NCBI GenBank assembly: GCA_034401795.1
Contig: CM067373.1
Coordinates: forward strand, 40,927,781-40,991,780
Origin: Chaetoderma sp. LZ-2023a
Lineage: Eukaryota; Mollusca; Caudofoveata; Chaetodermatida; Chaetodermatidae
Length of the DNA stretch: 64,000 nucleotides
Direction: 5' to 3'
Numbering within the stretch: the stretch's first letter is position 1; the number at the start of each line of letters is the position of its first letter. Shown here one piece after another: positions 23,829-34,019 of the stretch. Under the pieces are notes generated by a model that searched no databases, had not been told where the DNA came from, and was given only the letters and a program-made list of their open reading frames with translations. The position numbers and the translations under genes were made by a program.

Positions 23829-23940
23829 ATTGAATATTTTGAAAATAATATGTTTGGAAAATGCTCCTGCCATTAGGTAGACATTATTAATATGTCTACC
23901 TAAAGGCAGCAGCATTTTCCAAACATATTTTCAAAATTGT
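23829..23940. repeat. palindrome with a second palindrome in its loop
   Basis: The outer stem ATTTTGAAAATAATATGTTTGGAAAATGCT pairs with AGCATTTTCCAAACATATTTTCAAAAT. The loop carries a perfect inner palindrome TAGGTAGACAT / ATGTCTACCTA around ATTAAT, so the whole forms one long hairpin with a nested perfect tip. Confidence 0.85.
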
Positions 23941-24821
23941 TTACAAAACCTTCCACAACTTATTCCGATGAGTTTGATTTCCAAACTAAAATAATAGAAT
24001 AGCAGAAATTATCTGTTCATGTACATGGAGATTTTGTGTGTTAAGTTGGTGATCTATCATAAATATTTCATCAAGTCATAAACTGCTAAATTAAATACCA
24101 TTCAGGACTACATTTCACTAAGATATAGCCTGTTTCACACACATCTGGTACACATTATCTTAATAACATAATATTTAGCAGTTCCTCATTTTATTCCATG
24201 GATGCTGAATGTCTATATAGTATCCCTGACTATAAAGAATCACAAAAATAAAGCAACACTACAACTAACTTGAGAGTGACTGCTTGTAAGATATATATTG
24301 GCCATCATTATGCCAGGTGATCTGTATATTGACACACTACTTGAAGGTTTAGCAAAGGAATCCTGAGACATGTGGAATCACAAGACATGAGGCGGTACTC
24401 AGACATACAGATATCTGAAATTCTCATCTTTACAAATAATTCATATTTACATGATCTACATCCAAAATACAGGCTGAACAGAAAAATCACCACAAGACTG
24501 AAATGATAAAACTGGAGTGGAATTGTGTAATATACAACCCCAGTATTTTCTGTGATAACGATCAGAATTTCTCAGCATGATTTCTGTGACTATGTTGTGT
24601 ACAGCTATATTAAGATGGATTAAGAGAGATTCTGTATTTGATGACAGAATACTGTATGATTGATGATAACAGGATGATAGATAATCTTCTATTCTAGGTA
24701 AAGGTGAGGCTCAGTGCAACAGCAGCACACGTGGGGTGCTGATGGACAATGCCATGTACACCACAATACAGCTCAGAAATAACTCAGTTTTTCCAAAACA
24801 AAATAAAACGTACTGTTATGA
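23941..24821. other. unassigned non-coding DNA
   Basis: No gene or repeat recognised apart from the flanking palindromes. Confidence 0.4.
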
Positions 24822-24913
24822 CTGTTTAATATTTTGAATATAATTTGATTGGAAGACATTGCTGCCTTAGGCAGCTATGTCTTCCAATACAATTATATTC
24901 AAAATGTTAAACA
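24822..24913. repeat. palindrome, GTTTAATATTTT variant
   Basis: CTGTTTAATATTTTGAATATAATTTGATTGGAAGACATTGCTGCC with complement after TTAGGCAGC. Related to the GTTGAATATTTT family but with different arms. Confidence 0.8.
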
Positions 24914-25079
24914 GAACATTTCTTACTAACTGTTTTTGTTTTGGAAACATAACTTTTTTCTGATCTGTACTGTAGAGAGATATACATGTGAAGGCTGACT
25001 GGACTCGCTTAATGGTCAAGCTGACAGACAGGAATCATTTTCCCTGGATGTTGGTCATTAATGGTGGTGCCTTTGGTCA

Positions 25080-25652
25080 ACAAGAGGCCCAAGGGCCTGT
25101 GATACTCACCTGGACCATTAGCATTTAAAGCATTTCAATTTAAATAGACACAAGGGGCTCAATTTTGTATAAAAGTTCTGAACCATACCACTGTAGGGTG
25201 CATCCCAAATGTGTTTCCTTAAAATCGGTCAAGTGGTTAATGAGGAGTAGGCCTTTAACTGATTTACAGGAACTTTCAGAAAATCCTAGGTGGGCGCCGG
25301 AAATATTGACCAATCGGAATTCTCATTAGAAGTGTTGAAGTCTACCAGCATAGAATAAGTCCACCCAAGTTTCGTTGAAGTTAGGCCATTTATATTGGAT
25401 GAGCACCGTTTTAAATGATTTCTAGAAATTTTTTGCAAAATCCAAGATGGCCACCAAAATAATTAACAAATCAAAATCCTGAATAGAAAATCTTGAGCTT
25501 ACCAGAGGATCCTTCCAGCTAAATTTGGTTGAATTCGGTCAAAGCATAAATGAGATGTGATTTGATGGATGGATGGATGGACGGACGGACGGCAGATGAC
25601 AAACGAACGGCATGGCATAAGTTCACTTGGCCCTTGGGGCCAGGTGAGCTAA
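25080..25652 (+). mobile_element. short Helitron/pearl-like element, complete ends
   Basis: 5' end AACAAGAGGCCCAAGGGCCT + GTGATACTCACCTGG; 3' end TTGGCCCTTGGGGCCAGGTG + AGCTAA followed by T. The 3' hairpin (TGGCCCTTGGGGCCA) differs in its loop from the 22.8-kb copy but keeps the stem. A GGATGGACGGACGGACGG run precedes the hairpin, as in the larger copy. The interior has about three ~155-bp units (GGTTAATGAGGAGTAG, CCAAGATGGCCACC). No ORF. Confidence 0.8.
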
Positions 25653-25915
25653 TGACATCCACCATTGTTTTTTTATTGTCATGGACACAATCCATGATGT
25701 CACTTAATAAAACATGTTCTAATATAGTTGATAATTGTAGTTCATCAGTCAGACCTAATGAGCTACCATGAGAAACCATGCTAGTTCATGATCAACCATG
25801 CTCTTGCGGAGAGAATTTTTCAAAACATAATTGCAACTTTTTAATAATAAGGAAAAATTAGTTACCTCTCCGGGATGTAGAAATTGTTTGAGTGTAGCCT
25901 TTGTGACCATCTCGG

Positions 25916-26434
25916 TCACTTCTCCAGCACTAACTGACAGTCGCTGGCAATGTCACTCAGGTCAGTTCTTGTGGACTCACGTGACAGCATGGGCTGGTGG
26001 ACTGCTGGTATATGGTAGCCCTCGTCACGGTTCATGGTTGGTCGATGCTTGTAGATTTCTATGGCCTCTTTAACTTTCCATTTAAATAAGTTGGTCTCGA
26101 TGTTGATGACCGAGGCGCTGCTGGCGGGGATGACGTGGCCAGTGGATTGTGTGTGTTCTGTTACAGCTGAGTTGGAATTGATTTTAACATGTTCTTTGAC
26201 TCTGGTGCTGAGAGGCCTTTTCGTTTTGCCTATATGTGTAGGCTCACATTGGTCACATTCGATCTTGTAGATGACTCCAGAGCGTTCATCTGTGGTCAGT
26301 TCATCTTTGGGTCTTAATAAGTGTGATCTTAAGGTGTTGACGGGCTTGTGGTAAGTTTCGATGTGGTGTTGTCTGAAGCGTCTGCCAAGGTGTTCTGATA
26401 GGCCTTGGATGTACGGTTTTCGACATCTGGTTAT
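25916..26434 (-). pseudogene. GIY-YIG endonuclease C-terminal fragment (Penelope-like retroelement)
   Basis: An uninterrupted 172-codon frame on the minus strand ending in TGA at 25916-25918 and closed upstream by TAA at 26435-26437. It has no start codon of its own, so it is a 5'-truncated piece. The first ~45 codons carry YIQGLSEHLGRRFRQH and a TLRSHLLRPKD block, which in RT/GIY-YIG proteins link the polymerase to the nuclease. Codons ~53-71 read GVIYKIECDQC...THIGKT, the GIY...YIG core with its paired cysteines, followed by RPLSTRVKEH. The Tyr usual before IG is His here. The C terminus ends ...DCQLVLEK. In Penelope-like elements this domain nicks target DNA for priming. The intact frame suggests recent insertion. 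Alternative: a standalone GIY-YIG protein exon. Confidence 0.82.
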
Positions 26435-26437
26435 TTA

Positions 26438-26989
26438 TATAATTGCACCTGTATCCTTTTTTTTACTGTTTATACACATTGTGGGACTATGTATATTCTG
26501 AGCTCTGTAACTGCTCAGTTCAGGGGATCATGTGTGGAACTTAAGATCAGTCTATAGAAGCCAACACATTACATTGAGAGAGTGATGACATGTCTGACAC
26601 AGATACCATGATACACATCTGCAAACACACAGTCTAAATAACATGTCCATGAAGGGATAATAATTGCAATCTTCAACGCACACATATAGCAAACAGTGGA
26701 CCACCACACTGCAGATATCATTTACAGGTATCAAGTTTTGACAAGACTGACAGAGTGACAGATTTCTGTTTGAACCACCATGGAATTCAGTGCTGGTAGA
26801 AGTGGAAATTGTAAGTGAGCAGTAGAGGTATTTGTGACTGTGATCTCGTTTGCCAGCGACGATGGTGGAGATGGCCAATATATACTTGCCAGCGACATTT
26901 TGTATTATAATACAAAAGCGGTTGTTTGTGAAAGAACAGAAAAACCAATAAACAAATTAAGACCAAACATTGATGCATAGATCAGGTCC
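26438..26989. other. unassigned non-coding DNA
   Basis: Minus-strand frames at 26552-26978 show no domain. Sequence immediately upstream of the GIY-YIG fragment does not continue its frame. Confidence 0.4.
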
Positions 26990-27395
26990 TCCACACTTCA
27001 ATTTAGGTATCCAGTTTTATCTATGTCCCGCCCCTCTCTAGGCAAGCTCCACTCACGCTTTGCATGTGTTGGGATCAATCGATCGCTCCAATCTCTGAGT
27101 CTCAATTACCAGAAAACTATACAGGTTAGCTGTTGAATATTTTGAAACTAATTTGACTGGGTGCTGTTGCTGCCTATGGCAGCCACAACGCCCTGTCAAA
27201 TTAGTTTTAAAATATTCAACAGCATGTTTATTAAATAGCAAAGACATACAAGTTGTACAACGTGTCAGACTATTAAGTGTTTAAGATGGACTAAATCAAG
27301 TCATTTATGCTGTAATTGATCATGATGTCATCCTACACATCACATAGTTGAGTATGATGTCATATGACAGATGGATAAACTCAGGAAACATCCAT
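26990..27395. repeat. ~370-bp dispersed repeat with central palindrome
   Basis: Same family as 14829: CTATGTCCCGCCCCTC start, palindrome at 27130-27222 (CTGTTGAATATTTTGAAACT ... AGTTTTAAAATATTCAACAG), then GTTTATTAAATAGCAAAGAC and TATGATGTCATATGAC. Confidence 0.8.
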
Positions 27396-27959
27396 TATGA
27401 GAGAAACATAAACGTTGAATGAAGAAATGTTATTTATTAACCTTGTCTGATCATCATGGGCTTGAGCATCAGTATGAACATACATCTGTTATTACTTCAA
27501 TCAAGAGACACAGATAGAACATGCATGCATGCCCTAACATGTGCTCTAGGTACTTAAAGAAGAGCCCAAGAAATTCTTCCATTATTACATGAATGACAGT
27601 ACAGTCCAGATTGTCTATAATGGACCTTGAATGGACCACCAAATGTGTCATCACTAAAGGCAGGTGGTCACTTAATACAGTGCAACCTGTCTATAGTGGA
27701 CAATGGATGGATCATGTGCAATCTTACGGAACCAGCATCTTTGGACCACAGGTGTTAGCTATACATAGGATTGATGGTATTTTTGATGGTATATCAGTTA
27801 ACCCTTGAATGGACCACATTGATCAAGAAATGCTAGAGTTTTGCTTCTTGAATGCCAACATGCAGGCCAAGAGAAGACTATTGTTACCCACGTCACTAGA
27901 TGCAAGGGTATATGTGAACATGGAGTGCTTCTTCTTCGATTTCTTGTTTTTGTTGTTGT

Positions 27960-28450
27960 TCTTAAGACTTTTAAAAATAATTCTGGTTCTACTGGGGGGG
28001 GGGGGGGGGGGACTATCTCCAAATTTGGAGGGATGAATGCCTGTGTGGTCCTGAGCAGATTTGTCAATTTTCGCGTCAAAAACTTAACAGCAACGACTTT
28101 TAGCAACAGTTTTCAAAAAATACATTTTTACACGTTCTTCAAAAACTCTGGTTCTACTGGTGCAATCTTAAGCAAACTTGGGTGGCAGCTGCCCATGTGG
28201 TCCCGAACACATATACCAATTTTGTTGCCAACGGCTAAAACAAAACAGCATTCAGTAACATTGTTTGCAAAATAGACATTCTTTAAGCCTTTTCAATAAT
28301 TCTAATGGAGTGATCTTTTCTGAATGTGGGTTGACGTGTGTCTGTGGGGTCCCCAAGGCGTATGTCAATTTTAGGGTAAAAATCTAAAACACAACAGCAA
28401 CAGCTTTAAGCAACATTGTTTCCAAAATAGACACTTTTGACCTTACAGTG
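27960..28450 (+). repeat. tandem array of ~165-bp units with a G-run
   Basis: Units start at 'ttctggttctactgg' (27979), 'tctggttctactgg' (28147) and 'ttctaatggagtg' (~28300). Each contains CAATTTT-CGTC/AGGGTAAAA, ACAGCAACAGC-TTTAAGCAAC and TTTGCAAAATAGACA. A run of about 15 G (27990s) interrupts the first unit. The long open frame at 27841-28275 runs across the repeats and has no domain, so I treat it as fortuitous. Confidence 0.7.
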
Positions 28451-28502
28451 GCCCAACTGAAAAATATATCAATGACGCGGGTATTGGACAAATTTGTCCT
28501 GG

Positions 28503-28567
28503 TTTGACAATGTATCACTGGAATGATTGGCTTGGTTACCGAGCCAGTCATTCCAGTGATAAAGTGT
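28503..28567. repeat. palindrome, GACTGGCTCG family variant
   Basis: TTTGACAATGTATCACTGGAATGATTGGCTTGGTTACC with its complement ending TGATAAAGTGTCAA. The core matches the TTAA MITE, but the outer arms (TTTGACA/TGTCAA) differ from all other copies. Confidence 0.75.
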
Positions 28568-28679
28568 CAACCAGAAATGTGGTTGCAATGCACCCATGAA
28601 GCTCGACTCTACAATGATCTATGAATCTTGACTTCAAGCATAAAATAACTATAGAAGGCTTATCAATACACCTATCAAC

Positions 28680-29540
28680 AGCAGGCCCACAGGCTGGTGA
28701 TGCTTACCTGGACCATTAGCATTTGAACCATTTGCATTTAAATAGACATGATAGATAATTTCCGGAAAATCCAGCTGCCAAAAAAAATTTACTAATCAAA
28801 ATTCTGATTAGAACTATCGAAGGTGATCACTTTAGGAGCATTCCACCCACGATTCATTGAAATCTGGCCATTGATTAAGGAAGAGTAGCGTTTTAAAGGA
28901 TTTCTGAAAAATCCAAGATGCCCACCAGAAAAACAGATCAATCAAAATTTTGTATATAAATTCTGAAGCCTAGTCGTATAGTGTCCTTCCAGCCCAATTA
29001 AGTTGAAATCCGCCAAGCCGTTAATGAGGAATAGCATTTTGATAATTTCCGACAAATCTTTCATAAAATCTCAGATTTTCATTTTTAAAAATGACACATT
29101 AAAATTTTGTATAAAGCTCTGAAGCCTCCCCGCATAGGGTTATTCCTGCCAAATTAAGTTGAAATCTGCCCAGCGGTTAATGAAGAGTAGCGTTTTGACA
29201 ATTTCCAGTAAATTTTTCATAAAATCTAAGATTTTCACGCAAAAGATTTATCAATCAAAATTCTGAATAGATGTTCTGGAGTTTACCACGAGAAGACTGG
29301 TTTTTTTTTAATTTACCACTGGAATGACTGGCTCGGTTATTGAGCCAGTCATTCCAGTGTTAAATTTTAAAAGATAGTCTTCTCTTGGTCTACAAATGAA
29401 CATTTCTCAAGACCACTGCAGAAGCTGTTTCTGGTTGATATGAGTGTTAAAGGGCTATGGAGAAGCAATTTGACGGACGGACGATTGTGAGGTGGCAGAC
29501 AGCCGCCATGGCATAAGCTGACTTGATCCATCAGGGTGGG
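28680..29540 (+). mobile_element. pearl-like element interrupted by a TTAA MITE
   Basis: Starts CAACAGCAGGCCCACAGGCTGGTGATGCTTACCTGG, a diverged version of the CAAGAGGCCC start. It has three to four ~150-bp units (GTTAATGAGGAATAGC, TTGAAATCCGCC, AATCAAAATT) and ends with GACGGACGGACG...GGCATAAGCTGACTTG. A GACTGGCTCG-family MITE (about 29285-29455) sits inside, so it arrived later. Confidence 0.65.
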
Positions 29541-29549
29541 TCATTTTAA

Positions 29550-30045
29550 GGAAGCATATGTTCATGTTTGGCTCCAGTATGACCAAAGATTAGATATAAA
29601 CTGCTAAATTGAGCTGAACGGAAACTGTTAATGCTGAAAAACAGGATTTTGTTCACGGTAACAGTGACCTTGACCTCTGAACTTTTGAGCCCAACGTCAT
29701 TATGTAATGCCATGTTATTATAATGACGCATGTGTCCAAGTTTGGGTCCAGTATGATTAACCAAACATGATACAAACAGAAAAGTTGAGCTAAACGGAAA
29801 ATGATAATGTTGAAAAACCATGAATGTATTTATCAAGATCAGTGACCTTGACCTTTGATCTCAACGTCATTTTTGGAGGAATGTGTCCAAGTTTTGGTCC
29901 AGTATGATTAACCAAACCTGAGATATAAACAGAAAAGTTGAGCTAAACGCAAATTGGATGACAACGACGACGGCACCACCACCGCCGGATGACCTGCAGG
30001 GTATCGCAATAGCTTGTTTTACTTCGTAAAGGCGAGCTAAAAGTG
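29550..30045 (+). repeat. tandem array of ~150-178-bp units
   Basis: Repeated order: TCCAGTATGATTAACC, AGATATAAAC, AAAGTTGAGCTAAACG, TGTTGAAAAAC, AGTGACCTTGACCT, CCAACGTCATT. It ends in a GACAACGACGACGGC stretch and ATAGCTTGTTTTACTTCG + TAAAGGCGAGCTAA, resembling the terminal region of Helitron-like elements with different interior. Followed by the right arm of a TTAA MITE (30045-30115). Confidence 0.7.
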
Positions 30046-30167
30046 GTCTTCTCTTGACCTGCATGCGGACACGTCACAAGACCACTGCAGAGGATGTTAA
30101 ATAGTATATGGCTAAATGTTGAGATCGCATAGCATGCACAGAGGACAAGGGTACACTTGATGAATAC

Positions 30168-30545
30168 ATTTTTTTAGCTATGCCCCGCCCATCTCTAGCG
30201 AAGCTCAACCCATACTTCGCCGCGTTGGGATCGCTCGATCTCTGAACTGCCTGACCATTACTTTCCAGAAAATTATACAGGTAAGCTGTTGAATATTTTG
30301 AAACTAATTTGACTGGGTGCTGTTGAACAGCGACCAGTCAAATTAGTTTCAAAATATTCAACAGCATGTTTATTAAATAGTAAATACATACAATTCATAC
30401 AACAATGCATAGTCCGTAACCAATTAAGCATTTGTGAATATGTTATCTACATCATTCATGATGTCATTGATTATGACATCATCCTACACATCATGTAGTT
30501 GATTATGACATCATATGATGGATGGATAAACTCAAATGGTCCATT
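30168..30545. repeat. ~370-bp dispersed repeat with shortened palindrome
   Basis: Family of 14829. The palindrome at 30286-30364 lacks the CTGCC-GGCAG tip present in other copies (GTGCTGTTGAACAGCGACC centre), so the hairpin tip was lost or never gained. Confidence 0.8.
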
Positions 30546-31416
30546 GTGCTCATTATTAGGCAGATACCTTGACCAAATGTTGCTCCTTAAACAGCATGTA
30601 GTGAAGTTGTTTTAAATAATTCAGCAGGTTTCATGATTTCCTGACATGTAAGAGCAGGGTTGTTGTGCGTAATGATGTTTAAGTTGAATTTCTGATTGAG
30701 CTGGCACTGAACTTGACTTATTAGTAAGAGATGAATCTCAAGCATTAAGCCATTCTAAACTCACTAGAACTGATGATATTGATGCACAATCTGCACTGGC
30801 ATACACTGATGTAGTGTCAGCTTACTACTGAAAGCTGGCAAAACATGTCCTCATGCTGTGGGTCAGAGCAGCCCAGAAAGTGCTGGGGGGTAGCAAGTGG
30901 GGTGGGTGCGAGTGGGCAAATGTGTGTTGGTTGAGGGTTGAGGGGTGGGGGTGGGGGTGGTGGGGTGGAGGCAGGAAGCGTGTATCACCTGCAGATATCT
31001 ATACCACTCTAGATATAGGATGTAGTGAAACCTGTCTATTAACATCACTGCATGGAGCATTAAATTGAGCTCACTAAATCCAGGCCTCTCTTCGTACACC
31101 TTAAATAATATTGTAAATAGCTTCTGTGGAAACATCAGTGTTTCCTTAAGATGTGTGGTTCTATGACCATCTGTCTTAAGGAACTACCATCTCTTGGCAC
31201 TAATCACAGGTTTCTTTATAGTCAAGTTTGCTTCTACCTACAAAGGTTCTCCTGTTCACCAGGTCAAATACACCTTTAGAAGGGTAATTAGATCATGAGA
31301 TTTTATCACTGCTAACAACTTTATCTTCACTATCCTCAGACATGCTGCTTTCAATGATCATGACTCTGCAGAATTACAAACTTAATGTGGAGGCTGCAAT
31401 AACCATCAAGCAAATG
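30546..31416. other. unassigned non-coding DNA around the G-rich tract
   Basis: No gene recognised. Frames overlap the G-rich tract and are compositional. Confidence 0.4.
30850..30975 (+). repeat. G-rich tract with quadruplex potential
   Basis: Several runs of three to five G (GGGGTAGC, GGGGTGGGTG, GAGGGTTGAGGGGTGGGGGT, GGTGGGGTGG) within ~100 bases. Forms artificial proline-rich frames on the minus strand. Confidence 0.75.
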
Positions 31417-32157
31417 CAGCCCTCAAAATTTGGCACGAAAGATCGTTTCGTTCGCGTGTCGGTTACGTGAAGTAAAATTATCGTGAACGAAAAAATGGTC
31501 GCGTAAGTGACAAAGCCCAGAACGGTAGTTATCTCTGATAGTGGAAAACAGAAGTTTCAACAACTTTTTGATATGAAGCATGCTATTTACAATGGAATTT
31601 AGCATTTTCAAACATCTAAAAGATCGATAACATCTGTCTGTCAAATTCTATAAATAAGCGACAGCACGCATGTGTCAGAGACAAACTTGGTGAATACTTT
31701 GAAACAAACTTGCCCTCAAAACAATCAACAGAATGTTTATTAAATTGCAAAGACATACAATTAATACTTACTGACAGACTACTATGAGAGTTAGTATCGT
31801 CTGTCAATTATATGTGACTGGTGACATCAATCTATATGTGATGTAACTGATTATGAGGTCAATAGTTGAGTAACTAAACATATTTTATCTGTAAATTAGG
31901 TAATTGGTGGACAAGTCCATGCTGTAATCAATATGCTAATGATAATTCAGCAACATGGACTTTAAATTCATTATTAACTTAATATACAGATGAAATATGT
32001 TCAGATAAAGCGGGTTTGGATAAAAAATGGCGTAACCAATTTGCGAAACCAATTGGTTACGCAAACTTATTTTGCGCAACCGAACAATTGGTTATGCAGA
32101 CCAGAAAACACGGGACCCAAAAATGGGTCTCGCAAATATTTGAAATTTTGAGGGCTG
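31417..32157. mobile_element. 741-bp non-autonomous TIR element
   Basis: CAGCCCTCAAAATTT at the left and AAATTTTGAGGGCTG at the right are perfect 15-base inverted ends. Flanked by a direct CAAATG at 31411-31416 and 32158-32163, a 6-bp duplication. Inside are a GTAACCAATTTGCG / CAATTGGTTACGC partial palindrome (about 32030-32085) and a decayed GTTTATTAAAT segment like that of the 370-bp repeat. No ORF. CAG...CTG ends fit hAT-like elements, but the duplication is 6, not 8, so the class is open. Confidence 0.8.
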
Positions 32158-32181
32158 CAAATGGCTTTCAGAATAAAACTT

Positions 32182-32498
32182 CCAACAGACCCCCTTTAGT
32201 GGGTTGGTCTGTAGTTTTATTAACCACTATAAAAACATACTTACCATTCAATCACTACTTGCTAAATCCAATACTCTGCATTTAGCCACCAGAATAAGAT
32301 TTTTATGCTCGCTTACATACCCCCTTATGCCTATACCATCACCATGCATACCCGTAACGAGGCTACTGGTAGGGTAAACCCCCAGCATAAGCCCTGATAG
32401 AGACTGACACCAGTCTGTACGTACTCCTTGGTGCCACCTGTCACTAAGGATGTGCGCGCATGCGCAATAGATCCCAAATAGGAAACAGATTCACTTTT
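32182..32498. repeat. DIRS copy 1 left inverted terminal repeat
   Basis: Starts CCAACAGACCCCCTTTAGTG. The stretch from about 32228 to 32498 is the reverse complement of the right repeat, sharing GCATAAAAATCTTATTCTGG (inverted) and GGAAACAGATTCACTTTTC. The outermost ~45 bases have no counterpart at the right end but are matched by the internal complementary region. Confidence 0.88.
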
Positions 32499-32570
32499 CT
32501 AAATTTAAGTGCTATATATCCTGAATAGATTCTCAAATCATTCCCCTGTGGGGTGGCTGATGCCGGGTCG

Positions 32571-32693
32571 TAGTGATTGAATGGTAAGTATGTTTTTATA
32601 GTGGTTAATAAAACTACAGACCAACCCACTAAAGGGGGGTCTGTTGGGGGTTGTTAAAAAAACATCTTGCCCGTTCAATCACTACTTGCTAAA
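32571..32693. repeat. DIRS internal complementary region, copy 1
   Basis: Left part (TAGTGATTGAATGGTAAGTA ... GGGGGGTCTGTTGG) is the inverse of the element's left end. Right part (GGTTGTTAAAAAAACATCTTG ... TTCAATCACTACTTGCTAAA) is the inverse of its right end. It therefore reads as the two termini joined, the template thought to allow circularisation of DIRS cDNA. Confidence 0.88.
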
Positions 32694-32977
32694 CCCGTAG
32701 ATTTGGTCAGTGCCCCACTGTAAACCCTTGGTGGGTGGAGATTCGAGAATCCATAAGGATAAAAATCAAACAAAGCATAACCAAATGTTAATAACATAAC
32801 ATAATGGTGCATCTTAATCAATCACACAGTGATTATCAAATAAGGAACACTTTAAACTTAAAGAAATAAATAAAAACCAAAGAAAGACCATTTCACGCAG
32901 ACACACAGTCTTAACGAAAATGGTGGGATGTGCTTGGTAAATGGTCTTCAGCCTTTTTAGTTAAGATCGTGATATTT

Positions 32978-33960
32978 CTATAAAAAAAAGGATGCCGCTG
33001 CACTCTGATCTTTTAAATAAAAGGAGGTAAAAGTTGACTCAGATATCCATCCTGCGACTTGCATTAATTCATCTAAAGATGATCCCGCGAAAAGAACGAA
33101 AGAGGTAGCCATCCCTCTAACATCATGAACTTCAATGTGAGAAAGATTAATTTGATCAGGAGAAGCAATCTCATAACAAAGACGGATGGTCTCACAAATC
33201 CATCTGGCAATAGTGACCTTAGAGACTGGTCTGGCTACCTCCTCCGCATACGGAACCCAGAAATGGGACGGATCGGATCTCTTAAAATCAATACGACACT
33301 TGTAAACTTTTAAAGCTCTGACAGGACACCAAAATCTGTCAGACGGCAAAAAGGAAGCTAAAGATTTTAAAATAAACAGCTTAGTTGGGTAACGGTTGGA
33401 TTGAGTTTTCGATAAAAAATCCCTTCTAGGATATAAGACTAAACCGTCCCCAGATTCGATTAACCTGTCCTCGGCGGAAAAAGCATGCATTTTGGATCGT
33501 CTTCTAGCAGAAGCAGAGGCAACCAGAAAAACGGTCTTAAAAGTTAAGTTTCAAGCTAATAGAAGAGATAGGTTCAAAGTGATGGCCTGCCAAAACCTGA
33601 AGAACCAGAGCCAGATTCCAGGAAAGCAAAGGTTTAGCTATTGGAGGATGAATATTGCCTAAAACTCTAATGAAACCATTAAGAATCTTTGTATCTTTAA
33701 CATCAGCATTTAACAGACAAGGAAGCAAAGATGCCAAAGAAAATCTATAACCTCTGACAGTGTTAGCAGACAAATGTAAGGAATCAGAGATAAGATAAGA
33801 AATCTAACACTTGGGAAATAGAAACAGAATCGGGCAAGAAACCATGGTCTGCACACCATTCTCCAAAAATGTTCTCCTGGCAGAATCAATGATTTCCTGA
33901 GATCTTGCAGAAAATTTAATCTCAGGGATCGAACACACGATATTCTCCAAATACACAGAC
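32978..33960 (-). pseudogene. DIRS tyrosine recombinase, copy 1
   Basis: Acts to insert circular element DNA. The C-terminal part is a 170-codon open frame (32978-33490) containing HDVRGMATSF (the H-x-x-R pair), then AGWISESTFTSFYLKD, where the last Tyr fits the nucleophile. An upstream frame (33537-33773) holds SANTVRGYRFSLASLL, the core-binding part. The two are offset near 33540, where one base appears lost. The N-terminal SAM-like part lies further upstream around 33780-33960, in yet another frame. The first catalytic Arg probably lies in the 'SARRRS' stretch. Length and order fit DIRS recombinases. Broken by at least one frameshift. Confidence 0.82.
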
Positions 33961-34019
33961 TGAAAATTCCTGTGTTTGTATGAAGACACGTGCCCCTTAC
34001 TTGAGACAGAAGGTCTGGG

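Noticed and set aside
27841..28275. 144-codon plus-strand protein
   Set aside because: It runs across ~165-bp tandem units and a poly-G run, has no domain and no conserved start.
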